Of a DNA stretch of 64,000 nt, positions 55,515 through 64,000 are shown piece after piece. Below the pieces are notes generated by a model. The model saw nothing but the letters and a program-made list of their open reading frames with translations. It did no database searches and had not been told where the DNA came from. Position 1 is the stretch's first letter. Every line of letters begins with the position of its first letter. A program made the position numbers and the translations under genes. The DNA is from Clostridioides mangenotii TR (lineage in GTDB: Bacteria > Bacillota > Clostridia > Peptostreptococcales > Peptostreptococcaceae): the NCBI RefSeq assembly GCF_000498755.1, contig NZ_AXUS01000002.1:124001-188000 (forward strand). The letters run 5' to 3'.

Positions 55515-56204
55515 TTACATAACTTTTATTAATTTAAAATCAGTATAGTCACATGATGCAAGTGCATACTCTACGCCATTTCTAATTCCTTTAAGCCCCA
55601 TCTTAAACGACTCTTCTCCGTGTAGATGCCCATAAAGTACTTTTTCAACACCGTACTCTTCGTAAAGGCTTGTAAAAATTGAATCTTCTAATCTATCATT
55701 TGTCGGTGGATAGTGAACGCACATGATGAATTTTTTGTATCCTCTTTTTTTAGCAGCCTCCAATGATAGTCTCAGCCTATGTTCCTCTCTCAGATAAATC
55801 TTATGATCGTTTTCATCAAATTTTACATCGTTTGGACAAATCCAACCTCTACCACCGCAGATTGCATAATCCTCGTATGTATAGAAATTAGTATGTAAAA
55901 ATTTCATGTCATCGTAAAGTTTATTTAAACCTGTAACCGTAGTCCACCAGTAGTCATGATTTCCTTTTATAAAAATCTTCTCTCCCGGAAGTGTGTCGAC
56001 TAAATCGAGGTCGGACCTTGCCTGAGCTAAGTTTATTCCCCAAGAAGTATCTCCAAGCACAACTACAGTATCCTCGGCAGTTACATTTTCTTTCCAGCTC
56101 GCTATAATTTTTTCCATATGCCCATTCCAATTATCACCGAATATATTCATCGGCTTATCTACAGATGTTGAAAAATGCAAATCACCTATTGTGTACAGAC
56201 TCAT
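55515..56204 (-). CDS. Metallophosphoesterase
   Basis: A 229-residue calcineurin-like phosphoesterase. Motifs are IGDLHFS, VVLGDTSWG, IKGNHDYWW, CVHYPP and YGHLHGEE, covering all metal ligands. It is cytosolic with an unknown substrate. It lies just after the terminator of the alarmone synthetase gene on the same strand. Confidence 0.88.
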   Translation of the reverse strand: MSLYTIGDLHFSTSVDKPMNIFGDNWNGHMEKIIASWKENVTAEDTVVVLGDTSWGINLAQARSDLDLVDTLPGEKIFIKGNHDYWWTTVTGLNKLYDDMKFLHTNFYTYEDYAICGGRGWICPNDVKFDENDHKIYLREEHRLRLSLEAAKKRGYKKFIMCVHYPPTNDRLEDSIFTSLYEEYGVEKVLYGHLHGEESFKMGLKGIRNGVEYALASCDYTDFKLIKVM

Positions 56205-56229
56205 TTTTTATCACATCCCTTAAAAAATA

Positions 56230-56270
56230 GGCTGTCCCGTTTTAGAAAAGCTTTTCTAGTTGAGACAACC
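56230..56270 (-). terminator. Terminator after the alarmone synthetase gene
   Basis: GGCTGTC and GAGACAACC arms pair with G-U pairs and enclose an inner GAAAAGC/GCTTTTC stem. Confidence 0.7.
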
Positions 56271-56288
56271 GTATTTGAATTTGTTATT

Positions 56289-57110
56289 TTATTCACTTAT
56301 TTTACCATCTATGCCATCAATCCTATACTGCTGTAAAAGCCTGTCTATTTCTCTTTTAAGCTCTAATATATAAGTTATATCATGCTCTTGTTGAGTTTTA
56401 TCGAGCCTTCTTTGATATTGCATAGCCTTATGTGTTTCTCCTAGATCATACAATTCTTGTATTCTATTTAAAGTATCTCTCATAGCTATAGATTTCATCT
56501 GATACATAGCCTGAGCATTCATAATGTCTCCTCTAATTTCGCTCATCTCTTGATCCAATAAAAAAGCTGCATCAGATGCTCTTCTAAGTCTTTCTGCCAA
56601 TGTGTCCGGTATATAATGATCATATTTATATTTAAGTGAGTGCTCTATTGTAGCCCAGAAGTTCATTGCAAGTGTTCTTATTTGAATCTCGCATATAATT
56701 TCTTTAGATCCAGCAATAGAGTTAATTGGATATTTGATTATAACATGGAAACTTCTATAACCGCTATCTTTATAGTTAGTTATATAGTCTTTTTCACCTA
56801 TTATAGTCATATCATTCCTTGCTTTTATCAAATCAATAATAGCATATATATCTTCAACAAATTGGCACATGATTCTAATTCCAGCTATATCATCTAACTC
56901 AGTCTCAATGTTTTTAATATTTAATCTCTTCACCTTTGATATTATTGATGAGATCTTCTTAGTTCTACCGGTCACGAATTCTATAGGGGAATAATCACCT
57001 TTAGCCAAAAACTCTTTTCTTATATTTTTAAATTTAATTTTCAACTCTTCCACAGCATGATCGTAGGGAGCTAACACTTCATCCCACTTTTCATATTCCA
57101 TCTTGTTCAC
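56289..57110 (-). CDS. relQ: Small alarmone synthetase (RelQ-like)
   Basis: A 273-residue protein with a RelA/SpoT synthetase domain only. TGRTKKISSIISKVKR (ATP/GTP phosphate region), LDDIAGIRIMCQFVED and DSGYRSFHVIIKYP are the synthetase motifs. No hydrolase or regulatory domain is present. It makes (p)ppGpp from GTP or GDP and ATP, and in this family it may be tetrameric. The C-terminal helical tail (about residues 205-270) is typical. Confidence 0.92.
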   Translation of the reverse strand: MNKMEYEKWDEVLAPYDHAVEELKIKFKNIRKEFLAKGDYSPIEFVTGRTKKISSIISKVKRLNIKNIETELDDIAGIRIMCQFVEDIYAIIDLIKARNDMTIIGEKDYITNYKDSGYRSFHVIIKYPINSIAGSKEIICEIQIRTLAMNFWATIEHSLKYKYDHYIPDTLAERLRRASDAAFLLDQEMSEIRGDIMNAQAMYQMKSIAMRDTLNRIQELYDLGETHKAMQYQRRLDKTQQEHDITYILELKREIDRLLQQYRIDGIDGKISE

Positions 57111-57235
57111 CCTTTATTACTTTTTTTTCAGCCCTTTCTATTTTAACATAATCTTTTTAAATTTTGTATTCATTACCCCATAAATAAATCTACTATTTTA
57201 AACCTATATAAACAAATTAATCATAAAAAATAATC

Positions 57236-57967
57236 TTATTTCACAAATAATCTTTTGATTCTATTGATAGTTCTAAGTCTAATACTATCATCTTTAGAAA
57301 TTTTTATTTTAATGCTATAAGCATTATCTATATCTATTATTGTTTCTATAAAATATTCCACTATTCCTCTATCTTTAAATTCTACATTTATCAGCCCTCT
57401 TCTGTATATTTCAGAGTCTAAAATCATAGCAGAATCCGCAAATTCAAGCCTTTCAAATTTACTCAAATAACGATCTTCGGGTTTAAAATCATAACAATAA
57501 TTAATTTTGAAATTTGTAACACCTTCATTAATTTTAAAACCATATCTAGAATTGATAAGGTCACTGTACTTATTATTCCTTTTAAGTACAGTGGACAAAT
57601 TAGATTCATAGTCATTCTTGTCCCAATGCCCAAATATCCTACAGTTAAGAGGTCTAACTTCATAAATTGAGCATCTCAGATCTCCATCTCTAAATGGACA
57701 TGGTCTCTTTTCTTTATATTCTAAAAAATAATAATCTATAATTTTATCTAAAGATCTTTTTCTGAGGTCTTCTCGTGTATATAGATAATTATATATATTT
57801 AAAAATTCAATTAAGTTTATACCAACCGATTCCATGCAACAATTACCACAACCAGTACATATACCTTTTGGCAGACTTGAGTATAGATTATCTAGTTTTG
57901 TAAACATTTCTTTATTATTTGAGTAATCAATACCTTCTAAAATTTCTTTTTTTTCAAACTTAGACAT
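57236..57967 (-). CDS. YkgJ-family cysteine cluster protein
   Basis: A 243-residue protein with CTGCGNCCMES (about residues 38-48) and CPFRDGDLRCSIYEVRPLNC. These are the Cys motifs of the YkgJ family, which probably bind zinc or an iron-sulfur centre. The function is unknown and it has been linked to protein or RNA modification in the literature only loosely. AAGGAG precedes the ATG. Confidence 0.82.
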   Translation of the reverse strand: MSKFEKKEILEGIDYSNNKEMFTKLDNLYSSLPKGICTGCGNCCMESVGINLIEFLNIYNYLYTREDLRKRSLDKIIDYYFLEYKEKRPCPFRDGDLRCSIYEVRPLNCRIFGHWDKNDYESNLSTVLKRNNKYSDLINSRYGFKINEGVTNFKINYCYDFKPEDRYLSKFERLEFADSAMILDSEIYRRGLINVEFKDRGIVEYFIETIIDIDNAYSIKIKISKDDSIRLRTINRIKRLFVK

Positions 57968-58430
57968 TCAAATTAACTCCTTATATTACATCCGTTATTA
58001 TACTGTACCTTAATAATTGTAGCACGTATCAAACAAATATTCTAGAGGAAAAGTTAGTTACAAACACTAATTGCTATAGATAAAATAGTAGCTTTTACTG
58101 GACATACTGATTCATGTATTCCACATTTATTGCGACTTTTCCCGCCTGTAGGCACAAAAGACATTTTATTAATCTCTCTATATTGAATATTTCCACTTAC
58201 TTTTAATTCATTGGATACATCTTTAGTTTGTTTAATATTATCTTCAAATTCATCTACAATTTTATTATCCTATATTATAAATTTATTGCTAAAACAATTA
58301 CAACGCTTTTTGATAAGCGAGTTACATATAATTTAAATTAATTTTAAATTATAAAGTATTAGCATGTACAACTTTTTAACGTTATAATATAAGTATAATC
58401 AATATGGATATAATAATTGTAATTTATTAA
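57968..58430. other. Intergenic region with a decayed frame
   Basis: The minus strand at 58054-58258 encodes a startless frame (KTQ-like DVSNELKVSGNIQYREINKM, then SFVPTGGKSRNKCGIHESVC). A start could only be the ATG at 58164. No family is recognised. The remaining bases are AT-rich. Confidence 0.4.
58054..58164 (-). pseudogene. Possible small gene or remnant, 36 residues
   Basis: MSFVPTGGKSRNKCGIHESV continues to PVKATILSIAISVCN and a stop. It lies at the end of a longer startless frame and has no ribosome site. Confidence 0.3.
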
Positions 58431-58451
58431 ATGATAAAGGAGTTATTAGTA

Positions 58452-58706
58452 ATGGTAAGATACACAAAAGTAATAACATTTATGGGAAGCTATTATACGA
58501 AAGATTTTTTAAAGGAAAAAAAGGATATAATCAAGGTTAGAGAAGTCAAAGAAGATACTGTTAAAAAGTTCTTTTTACAAGGTGACTGTGAAGTTTTAGT
58601 TGTATTTGAGGATTCTGGTAAACAAATAGTTGTGGACGACTTTTCTCCTGAAGAAGAAATTAAAAAATACCTAGGACCTTCTTTCATCAATAAGAAGAGA
58701 AAATAG
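58452..58706 (+). CDS. Small hypothetical protein, 84 residues
   Basis: ATG 58452 (MVRYTKVITFMGSYYTKD) has AAAGGAG 9 bases upstream. The upstream ATG at 58431 has none. It is a charged, probably helical protein with FLQGDCEVLVVFEDSGKQI near the middle. The family is not recognised. It ends before a hairpin shared with adhE. Confidence 0.6.
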   Translation: MVRYTKVITFMGSYYTKDFLKEKKDIIKVREVKEDTVKKFFLQGDCEVLVVFEDSGKQIVVDDFSPEEEIKKYLGPSFINKKRK

Positions 58707-58742
58707 ACCTGATTTAAACAACTAAAAATAGGTAAAAAATAA

Positions 58743-58762
58743 GGGGGCCTTAATAGGCCCCT
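58743..58762. terminator. GC-rich bidirectional terminator
   Basis: AGGGGGCC/GGCCCCT arms lie between the small gene and adhE, with T-rich flanks. Confidence 0.8.
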
Positions 58763-58863
58763 GTTTAACTTATTTTTTAATTATAAACTTTATATGATCA
58801 TTTGTCAACCGAATTTTCTGAATATTCCCAACAATTTACTTCACTAATCGACAACTTTTATTT

Positions 58864-61518
58864 TTATTCACCATAATATACTTTTAGGTATATATCCTTC
58901 AGTTCACTCATCAATGGATATCTTGGATTTGCACCTGTACACTGATCGTCAAATGCTTGCTCCACCATTGGATCTAAATTATCTAAGAATTTTTTTTCAT
59001 CTATATTCAGCTCTTTGATAGTCTTAGGAAGGCCAACTGTTTCTTTAAGATCATCTATAGCTTTTATTAAATTATCAACTTTTTCTTGGTCATCAGCCCC
59101 AGCTATCCCTGCAAATGAAGCGAATTCTGCATATCTCTGTAAACAGTTTGGATACTTGTATTGCGAGAATGCCCCCATCTTATTCGGAGCTTCTGCGCAG
59201 TTAAATTTAATAACTTCATTTATTATCAATGCATTTGCAACTCCATGTTGCACATGGTGGAATGCACCTAGTTTATGCGCCATAGAGTGGCATATTCCCA
59301 AGAACGCATTTGCAAATGCTACACCTGCCATTGTAGATGCCATAGCCATTTTCTCTCTAGCTTCTGGATCGTTTTTACCATTCTTGTAAGCACGAGGAAG
59401 ATACTCAAATATTATTTTCGCAGCTTGCAGCGCCATGCCATCTGCCGGTTCTGTTCTAAGCATAGACACATATGCTTCTAAAGCATGTGTAAGTGCATCT
59501 ACTCCTGATGCTGCTGTAAGTCTTGGTGGCATCTCCATCATTAAATCTGCATCTATTATAGCCATATTCGGCATTAACTCATAATCTGCAAGAGGATATT
59601 TTATACCTGTATTCTCATCAGTTATAACAGCAAAAGGAGTTACCTCTGATCCTGTACCTGATGTTGTTGGAATAGCTGCAAAATATGCTTTCTGACCCAT
59701 TTTAGGGAATGTATAAACTCTTTTTCTTATATCCATAAATCTCATAGCAAGGTCTTGGAAATCAACTTCTGGATGCTCGTATAGAACCCACATTATTTTA
59801 GCAGCATCGATTGCGCTTCCTCCACCTAGAGTTATGATTAAATCTGGCTCGAATTCAGCCATAGCCTTAGCACCTTCTCTTGCACAAGAAAGCGTTGGGT
59901 CTGGAGCAACATCAAAGTATGTAGTGTGTCTTATTCCCATATCATCTAGTAGCTTCGTAACGCATTTTGTGTACCCATTATTGTAAAGGAAAGAATCTGT
60001 TACTATAAAAGCTTTCTTTTTGCCTAGAACATCCTTAAATTCTCTAGCTGCTACACCTAAACTTCCCTTTTTGAAGTAAATCTTTTGTGGAGCTCTAAAC
60101 CAAAGCATATTTTCTCTCCTCTCAGCCACTGTTTTGATATTAAGTAAGTGTTTAACCCCAACATTTTCAGAAACTGAGTTTCCACCCCAAGAACCACAAC
60201 CAAGTGTTAGAGAAGGAGCTAATTTGAAGTTGTATAAATCACCGATTCCACCTTGAGATGATGGTGTATTAACTAAAACCCTACACGTTTTCATTGCTTT
60301 TATAAATCTTTCTACTTTTTCAGGTTGATTTACTGGATCTGCATATAGTGATGATGTATGACCAAGTCCTCCATCTTCAACCAATTTTTCAGCTTTTTGA
60401 ATTGAGTCTTCAAAACTCTTTGACTTGTACATAGCAAGAACTGGAGAAAGTTTTTCATGGGCAAACGGTTCCTCAACATCTATAGATTCAACTTCACCTA
60501 TTATTATTCTTGACTCTTTAGGTATATCTACCCCCGCCATTTTTGCTATCACATGCGCCGGTTGACCAACAATTTTAGCGTTTAGTGTGCCGTTTAGTAA
60601 TATCACTTCTCCAACTTTTTGAGTTTCTTCTTTATTTAGGAAGTAAGCGCCACGATATTTAAATTCTTTTTTAACTTCTTCATAAATTTTTTCTGGAACT
60701 ATTACTGATTGTTCTGACGCACATATCATACCATTATCAAATGATTTAGATACTAGTATCGAACTAACTGCTGTCTTTATGTCAGCGCTTTCATCGATTA
60801 TAGCTGGAACATTTCCTGGTCCGACCCCTACTGCTGGCTTACCTGAAGAATACGCTGACTTAACCATTCCAGGTCCACCTGTTGCTAATATAAGATCAAC
60901 TTCACTCATGATAGTTGTTGTAATTTCTAATGATGGTTCATCTACCCACCCAATAAACCCCTTTGGAGCCCCAGCTTCTACTGCCGCATCATGTACTATT
61001 TTCGCTGCCTCGATAGTTGATTTTTTTGCTCTAGGATGTGGAGAAAATATTATACCATTTCTTGTTTTTAAAGATATTAACGACTTAAAAATAGCTGTCG
61101 ATGTTGGATTTGTTGTAGGTATAACTGCCCCAAGTACTCCAACTGGCTCTGCTATTTGTGTAAATCCAAATGTTTTGTCTCTTTCTATTACACCACATGT
61201 TACAGTATCTTTGTAGGCATTGTATATATATTCTGAAGCAAAATGGTTCTTAATTACTTTATCTTCAACAATACCCATACCTGTTTCTTCATATGCCAGT
61301 TTTGCAAGATAGATTCTATTTTGGTTTGCTGCTGTAGATGCTGCTAAAAATATTTTATTGACTTTCTCTTGGCTAAATGTAGCAAATTCTTGTTGAGCTT
61401 TTCTGATTTCAGCAATCCTAATCTTTAAACTCTCTACACTATTCACTAAAACTGGGCTAACTTCTTTTACTTCTTCGGACTTAACCTCTGCTTCTACAAC
61501 CACTTCTTTACTTGCCAT
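58864..61518 (-). CDS. adhE: Bifunctional aldehyde-alcohol dehydrogenase
   Basis: An 884-residue cytosolic enzyme. The N-terminal acetaldehyde dehydrogenase (about residues 20-450, catalytic Cys in NGMICASEQ) is fused to a C-terminal iron alcohol dehydrogenase (about 470-880; GGGSAIDAAK, then metal His in HSMAHKLGAFHHVQHG). Together they convert acetyl-CoA to ethanol, regenerating NAD+ during fermentation; such proteins form spirosomes. GGGAGG precedes the ATG. The length is standard. Confidence 0.96.
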   Translation of the reverse strand: MASKEVVVEAEVKSEEVKEVSPVLVNSVESLKIRIAEIRKAQQEFATFSQEKVNKIFLAASTAANQNRIYLAKLAYEETGMGIVEDKVIKNHFASEYIYNAYKDTVTCGVIERDKTFGFTQIAEPVGVLGAVIPTTNPTSTAIFKSLISLKTRNGIIFSPHPRAKKSTIEAAKIVHDAAVEAGAPKGFIGWVDEPSLEITTTIMSEVDLILATGGPGMVKSAYSSGKPAVGVGPGNVPAIIDESADIKTAVSSILVSKSFDNGMICASEQSVIVPEKIYEEVKKEFKYRGAYFLNKEETQKVGEVILLNGTLNAKIVGQPAHVIAKMAGVDIPKESRIIIGEVESIDVEEPFAHEKLSPVLAMYKSKSFEDSIQKAEKLVEDGGLGHTSSLYADPVNQPEKVERFIKAMKTCRVLVNTPSSQGGIGDLYNFKLAPSLTLGCGSWGGNSVSENVGVKHLLNIKTVAERRENMLWFRAPQKIYFKKGSLGVAAREFKDVLGKKKAFIVTDSFLYNNGYTKCVTKLLDDMGIRHTTYFDVAPDPTLSCAREGAKAMAEFEPDLIITLGGGSAIDAAKIMWVLYEHPEVDFQDLAMRFMDIRKRVYTFPKMGQKAYFAAIPTTSGTGSEVTPFAVITDENTGIKYPLADYELMPNMAIIDADLMMEMPPRLTAASGVDALTHALEAYVSMLRTEPADGMALQAAKIIFEYLPRAYKNGKNDPEAREKMAMASTMAGVAFANAFLGICHSMAHKLGAFHHVQHGVANALIINEVIKFNCAEAPNKMGAFSQYKYPNCLQRYAEFASFAGIAGADDQEKVDNLIKAIDDLKETVGLPKTIKELNIDEKKFLDNLDPMVEQAFDDQCTGANPRYPLMSELKDIYLKVYYGE

Positions 61519-62030
61519 GAAAAATTCCTCCCCAAAAGTTCTTGTATTTTTTGTCTTGATTAGTCTTTTTGCTTTTTTGTAAAATTTATTTTGTTGTATT
61601 TTATAATGAATTTTTGAGCTATACTTTGCCTGAAAATTAAATGTCGTTTGAAACTGAATTTCTATTAGATAGTCTAGGGACTATTTTTGAATAACTTTTG
61701 AATTGATTTTAAACTGCTATTGAACTACTTTTGGTGTTTCTAAAACTAATTCTAATTATTCGTAAGAGTCTTGTCAAGATAATTTTTGTAAAATTTGAAC
61801 TAGTTTTAAAATTCACAATTTTTAAATATTTAACAAGCTTTTGAAAAGAATTTAAAATATTATTAGATATATTTTTTGAATTTTCTCATATTTTTAACTT
61901 ATTTTTAACTTATTTTAAAATGTGTTTACATTAATTTATTAAATGATTTTATTTTTTATACCAATCTAGGCACCATTTTTGATATAATAAAACTATTGAA
62001 AAGATATATATAATTGAAAGGGGAAATACC
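61519..62030. promoter_or_regulatory. Divergent promoter region of adhE and ppaC
   Basis: 512 bases of extremely AT-rich DNA with many TTTTGAA-like words in 61640-61900. It carries both promoters. I saw no clear TTGTTAA...TTAACAA Rex site. Confidence 0.4.
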
Positions 62031-62930
62031 ATGGATATACTTATTTTTGGACATAAAAATCCAGATACAGACTCAATATGTTCGTCACTATCGTTGACAT
62101 ATTTAAAAAACAAATTAGGATATAAAGCTACTGCTTGTGCATTAGGCGAAATTAGAAAGGAAGCTCAGTTCGCTCTTGACTATTTCAAAGTAGACGCACC
62201 CAAGATCATAGATGGTGTAGGATCTGATGATAATGTAATCATCGTAGACCACAACGAATATGGACAAAGTGCAGATGGATTAGAAAAGGCTAACCTTCTA
62301 GAGATAGTAGATCATCACAAACTTGGAGGAATCTCAACTAGTGTTCCTATATCTGTAAGGCTTATGACTGTTGGATGTACTTGTACAATAATTTACAACA
62401 TGTTTAAAGAAAACAAAGTTGAAGTACCTTATGAAATAGCTGGACTTATGCTATCTGCTATACTTTCAGATACACTATTATTCAAATCACCTACAACTAC
62501 TGAACTTGACAAGATAGCAGGAGAAGAATTAACTAAAATAGCTAAACTTGATATGGAAAAATACGCTATGGATATGTTCAAAGCTGGAACATCTTTAGAC
62601 GGACTAAGTGTTGAGGAAATAGTAAATATGGATTTTAAAGAATTTGATATGAGTGGTAAAAAAGTTGGTATAGGGCAAGTCTTCACAATGGATATAGATT
62701 CTATATTCGCTAAAAAAGACGATTTCCTAAACTATATAAACTCAACAAATTACGACATGTTAATACTTGCTATTACAGATATAATTAAAGAAGGTTCATA
62801 TTTAATATACAAAGGCGAAGATACTGTAATCTCTAAAGCATTCGATGTAAATGCAGGACAAGGAGTATTTGCTGAAGGCGTTGTTTCTAGAAAGAAACAG
62901 CTAGTACCTAATTTAACAGATGCTATATAA
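62031..62930 (+). CDS. ppaC: Manganese-dependent inorganic pyrophosphatase
   Basis: A 299-residue DHH-family enzyme. IFGHKNPDTDSICS, VDHNEYGQS and VDHHKLGG give the metal ligands, and the C-terminal DHHA2 domain ends SRKKQLVPNL. It hydrolyses pyrophosphate to phosphate, pulling biosynthetic reactions forward. The GAAAGGGG site precedes ATG 62031. It is monocistronic and divergent from adhE. Confidence 0.95.
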   Translation: MDILIFGHKNPDTDSICSSLSLTYLKNKLGYKATACALGEIRKEAQFALDYFKVDAPKIIDGVGSDDNVIIVDHNEYGQSADGLEKANLLEIVDHHKLGGISTSVPISVRLMTVGCTCTIIYNMFKENKVEVPYEIAGLMLSAILSDTLLFKSPTTTELDKIAGEELTKIAKLDMEKYAMDMFKAGTSLDGLSVEEIVNMDFKEFDMSGKKVGIGQVFTMDIDSIFAKKDDFLNYINSTNYDMLILAITDIIKEGSYLIYKGEDTVISKAFDVNAGQGVFAEGVVSRKKQLVPNLTDAI

Positions 62931-63013
62931 GTAATTTAACACTAATTAAATAAATAGTTTTTTATTAGAAGCTTTTTTATTTAAAACGGATATATGTTTT
63001 TATTATAATAAAT

Positions 63014-63046
63014 AAAAAAGTAACCACAATCGATGGTTACTTTTTT
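63014..63046 (+). terminator. Hairpin terminator after ppaC
   Basis: AAAAAAGTAACCA and its complement flank a 7-base loop; the stem ends in T runs. Confidence 0.85.
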
Positions 63047-63233
63047 TATAGATATTATTTTATAATTATTCCTTGACCAGCTTAGCTGGTGTATCTAAAC
63101 TGGTCTCTTTAATATTCAATGCTTGTAATTATGTTTTTAGGATTTATTGTCTCACCATTATTGTAAACTAAATTTCCAAAAATGTAAATAGTACATTATG
63201 GTAGTTTATTACCAAAACTAAAATTAGATTATA

Positions 63234-63758
63234 CTACATTTTTTCCACTTCTGGATAATCAATTCCGAATGTATCTACAGTAACTTTTTTCATAACTTGT
63301 GGAGATTTGGGTCTATCAGATCTATCTACGTTAGTTGTAGCAATTTCATCTACTACCTCTATACCCGATGTCACTACACCAAATCCTGCATACTGTCCAT
63401 CAAGATGCGGAGAATTTTGGTGCATTAAGAAGAATTGAGATCCTCCTGAATTTGGCATCATAGTTCTAGCCATAGAAATTACCCCTCTATCGTGCTTTAA
63501 GTTGTTAGTAAATCCATTTCCAGAAAACTCACCTTTTATAGCATAACCTGGTCCTCCAGTTCCATTACCATCTGGGCAACCACCTTGTATCATAAAGCCT
63601 TCTATCACTCTGTGGAATCCTACTCCATCATAATATCCTTTATTTACCAATGAAATGAAGTTATTAACTGTGTTTGGAGCTATATGTGGATATAACTCTA
63701 TTTCTATTTTCTTTCCATTTTCCATTTCTATAGTTACTATTGGGTTTTTATTTTCCAT
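63234..63758 (-). CDS. Cyclophilin-type peptidyl-prolyl isomerase
   Basis: A 174-residue cytosolic cyclophilin. GFHRVIEGFMIQGG, NSGGSQFFL and the HLDGQYAGFG loop form the active site. It speeds proline isomerisation in folding proteins. No signal peptide is present. It is the gene after ppaC on the opposite strand, with a normal ATG start. Confidence 0.93.
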   Translation of the reverse strand: MENKNPIVTIEMENGKKIEIELYPHIAPNTVNNFISLVNKGYYDGVGFHRVIEGFMIQGGCPDGNGTGGPGYAIKGEFSGNGFTNNLKHDRGVISMARTMMPNSGGSQFFLMHQNSPHLDGQYAGFGVVTSGIEVVDEIATTNVDRSDRPKSPQVMKKVTVDTFGIDYPEVEKM

Positions 63759-63829
63759 ACTGTATACCTTACCTTTCGTTATAAGTTTTGCATTATAAGA
63801 TTTAATTTTATCTATGTAATATAAGATAA

Positions 63830-64000
63830 TTATATATCAATTATATCCATCTTTGCTATATTTTTACCAATTTCATATCCTTCAAAGTATTTAGTTTTAC
63901 AAAAACCTTCTTCAAATCTAAAGGTATCCTTTGGTCCAAATTCCTCCTTAGGCTTTACAACCACTATGTTATCTTTAGAAAAAACTTCTTTTAGACTATC
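63830..64000 (-). CDS. C-terminal part of an unknown gene
   Basis: The last 56 codons of a gene that enters from the right edge. The sequence ends GFCKTKYFEGYEIGKNIAKM, then DIIDI and a stop. No family is recognised from this part. Confidence 0.55.
   Translation of the reverse strand, partial: DSLKEVFSKDNIVVVKPKEEFGPKDTFRFEEGFCKTKYFEGYEIGKNIAKMDIIDI

Noticed and set aside
59015-59389. Plus-strand frames inside adhE
   Set aside because: They are shadows of the long, well supported AdhE gene.
61519-62030. A Rex operator before adhE
   Set aside because: The region is AT-rich with many TTTTGAA words, but no TTGTTAA with a properly spaced TTAACAA was seen.
1-64000. tRNA, rRNA or CRISPR features
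   Set aside because: I found no cloverleaf-like tRNA, no rRNA segment and no regularly spaced short repeats with unique spacers.

Overview
The window is very AT-rich, with strong Shine-Dalgarno sites, many short hairpin terminators and ATG/TTG/GTG starts. It looks like a chromosomal piece of a spore-forming Clostridia of the family Peptostreptococcaceae, near Clostridioides. The evidence is three loci of the cell wall binding repeat 2 family (PF04122), a CspC-type pseudoprotease with the same inactivating substitutions as C. difficile CspC, an AgrD peptide of the C. difficile NST-C type, AdhE, LytSR/LrgAB and a MocR regulator. The species cannot be fixed from the sequence.

Layout. Positions 1-7.4 kb hold the start of an amino acid permease, a PP2A-like phosphoesterase, an MFS exporter, lrgAB and lytSR. 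Positions 7.4-17 kb hold a broken leucine-rich-repeat surface protein, an alpha/beta hydrolase, adenine deaminase, an AhpD-like protein, oleate hydratase with a TetR regulator, and a cell-wall-protein remnant. Positions 17-23.6 kb hold an amidohydrolase, a small monooxygenase, a NimA/PPOX-like flavoprotein divergent from a MocR regulator, a cluster of tiny basic or acidic proteins, a VOC protein and a possible ferritin-like coat protein.

Positions 23.7-48.5 kb are accessory DNA: short cargo operons separated by decayed fragments and leftover terminators. Cargo includes a YetF protein, an AraC regulator without a normal start codon, a secreted CWB2 protein, an orphan cspC, a CapA-like enzyme, a TetR/EFR1 pair, agrC-agrB-agrD without agrA, a frameshifted nitrilase, a frameshifted NlpC/P60 protein, a secreted coiled-coil protein, and a TetR/antiporter/acetyltransferase operon behind a 46-bp perfect palindrome. 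The right border is the 3' end of rlmD. Its last 39 bp are repeated directly at 41740, and a tyrosine integrase remnant lies beside the gene-proximal copy, so the 3' end of rlmD appears to be an integration site. Fragments of the same gene families recur two or three times across the island, which suggests repeated capture of related elements followed by decay.

Positions 48.5-64 kb return to core genes: rlmD, an RsuA-type pseudouridine synthase, fba, a methyltransferase, a phosphoesterase, a small alarmone synthetase, a YkgJ-type cysteine cluster protein, adhE, ppaC and a cyclophilin.

The most interesting points are (1) an orphan CspC germinant-sensor-like pseudoprotease without cspBA; (2) an agr locus that keeps agrB and agrD but has lost agrA (a 21-codon remnant overlaps agrC) and whose AgrC seems to lack the phospho-acceptor box, so it may make a signal it cannot answer; (3) the layered rlmD integration hotspot; and (4) two candidate type I toxin-like hydrophobic peptides. 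No tRNA, rRNA or CRISPR array was seen.
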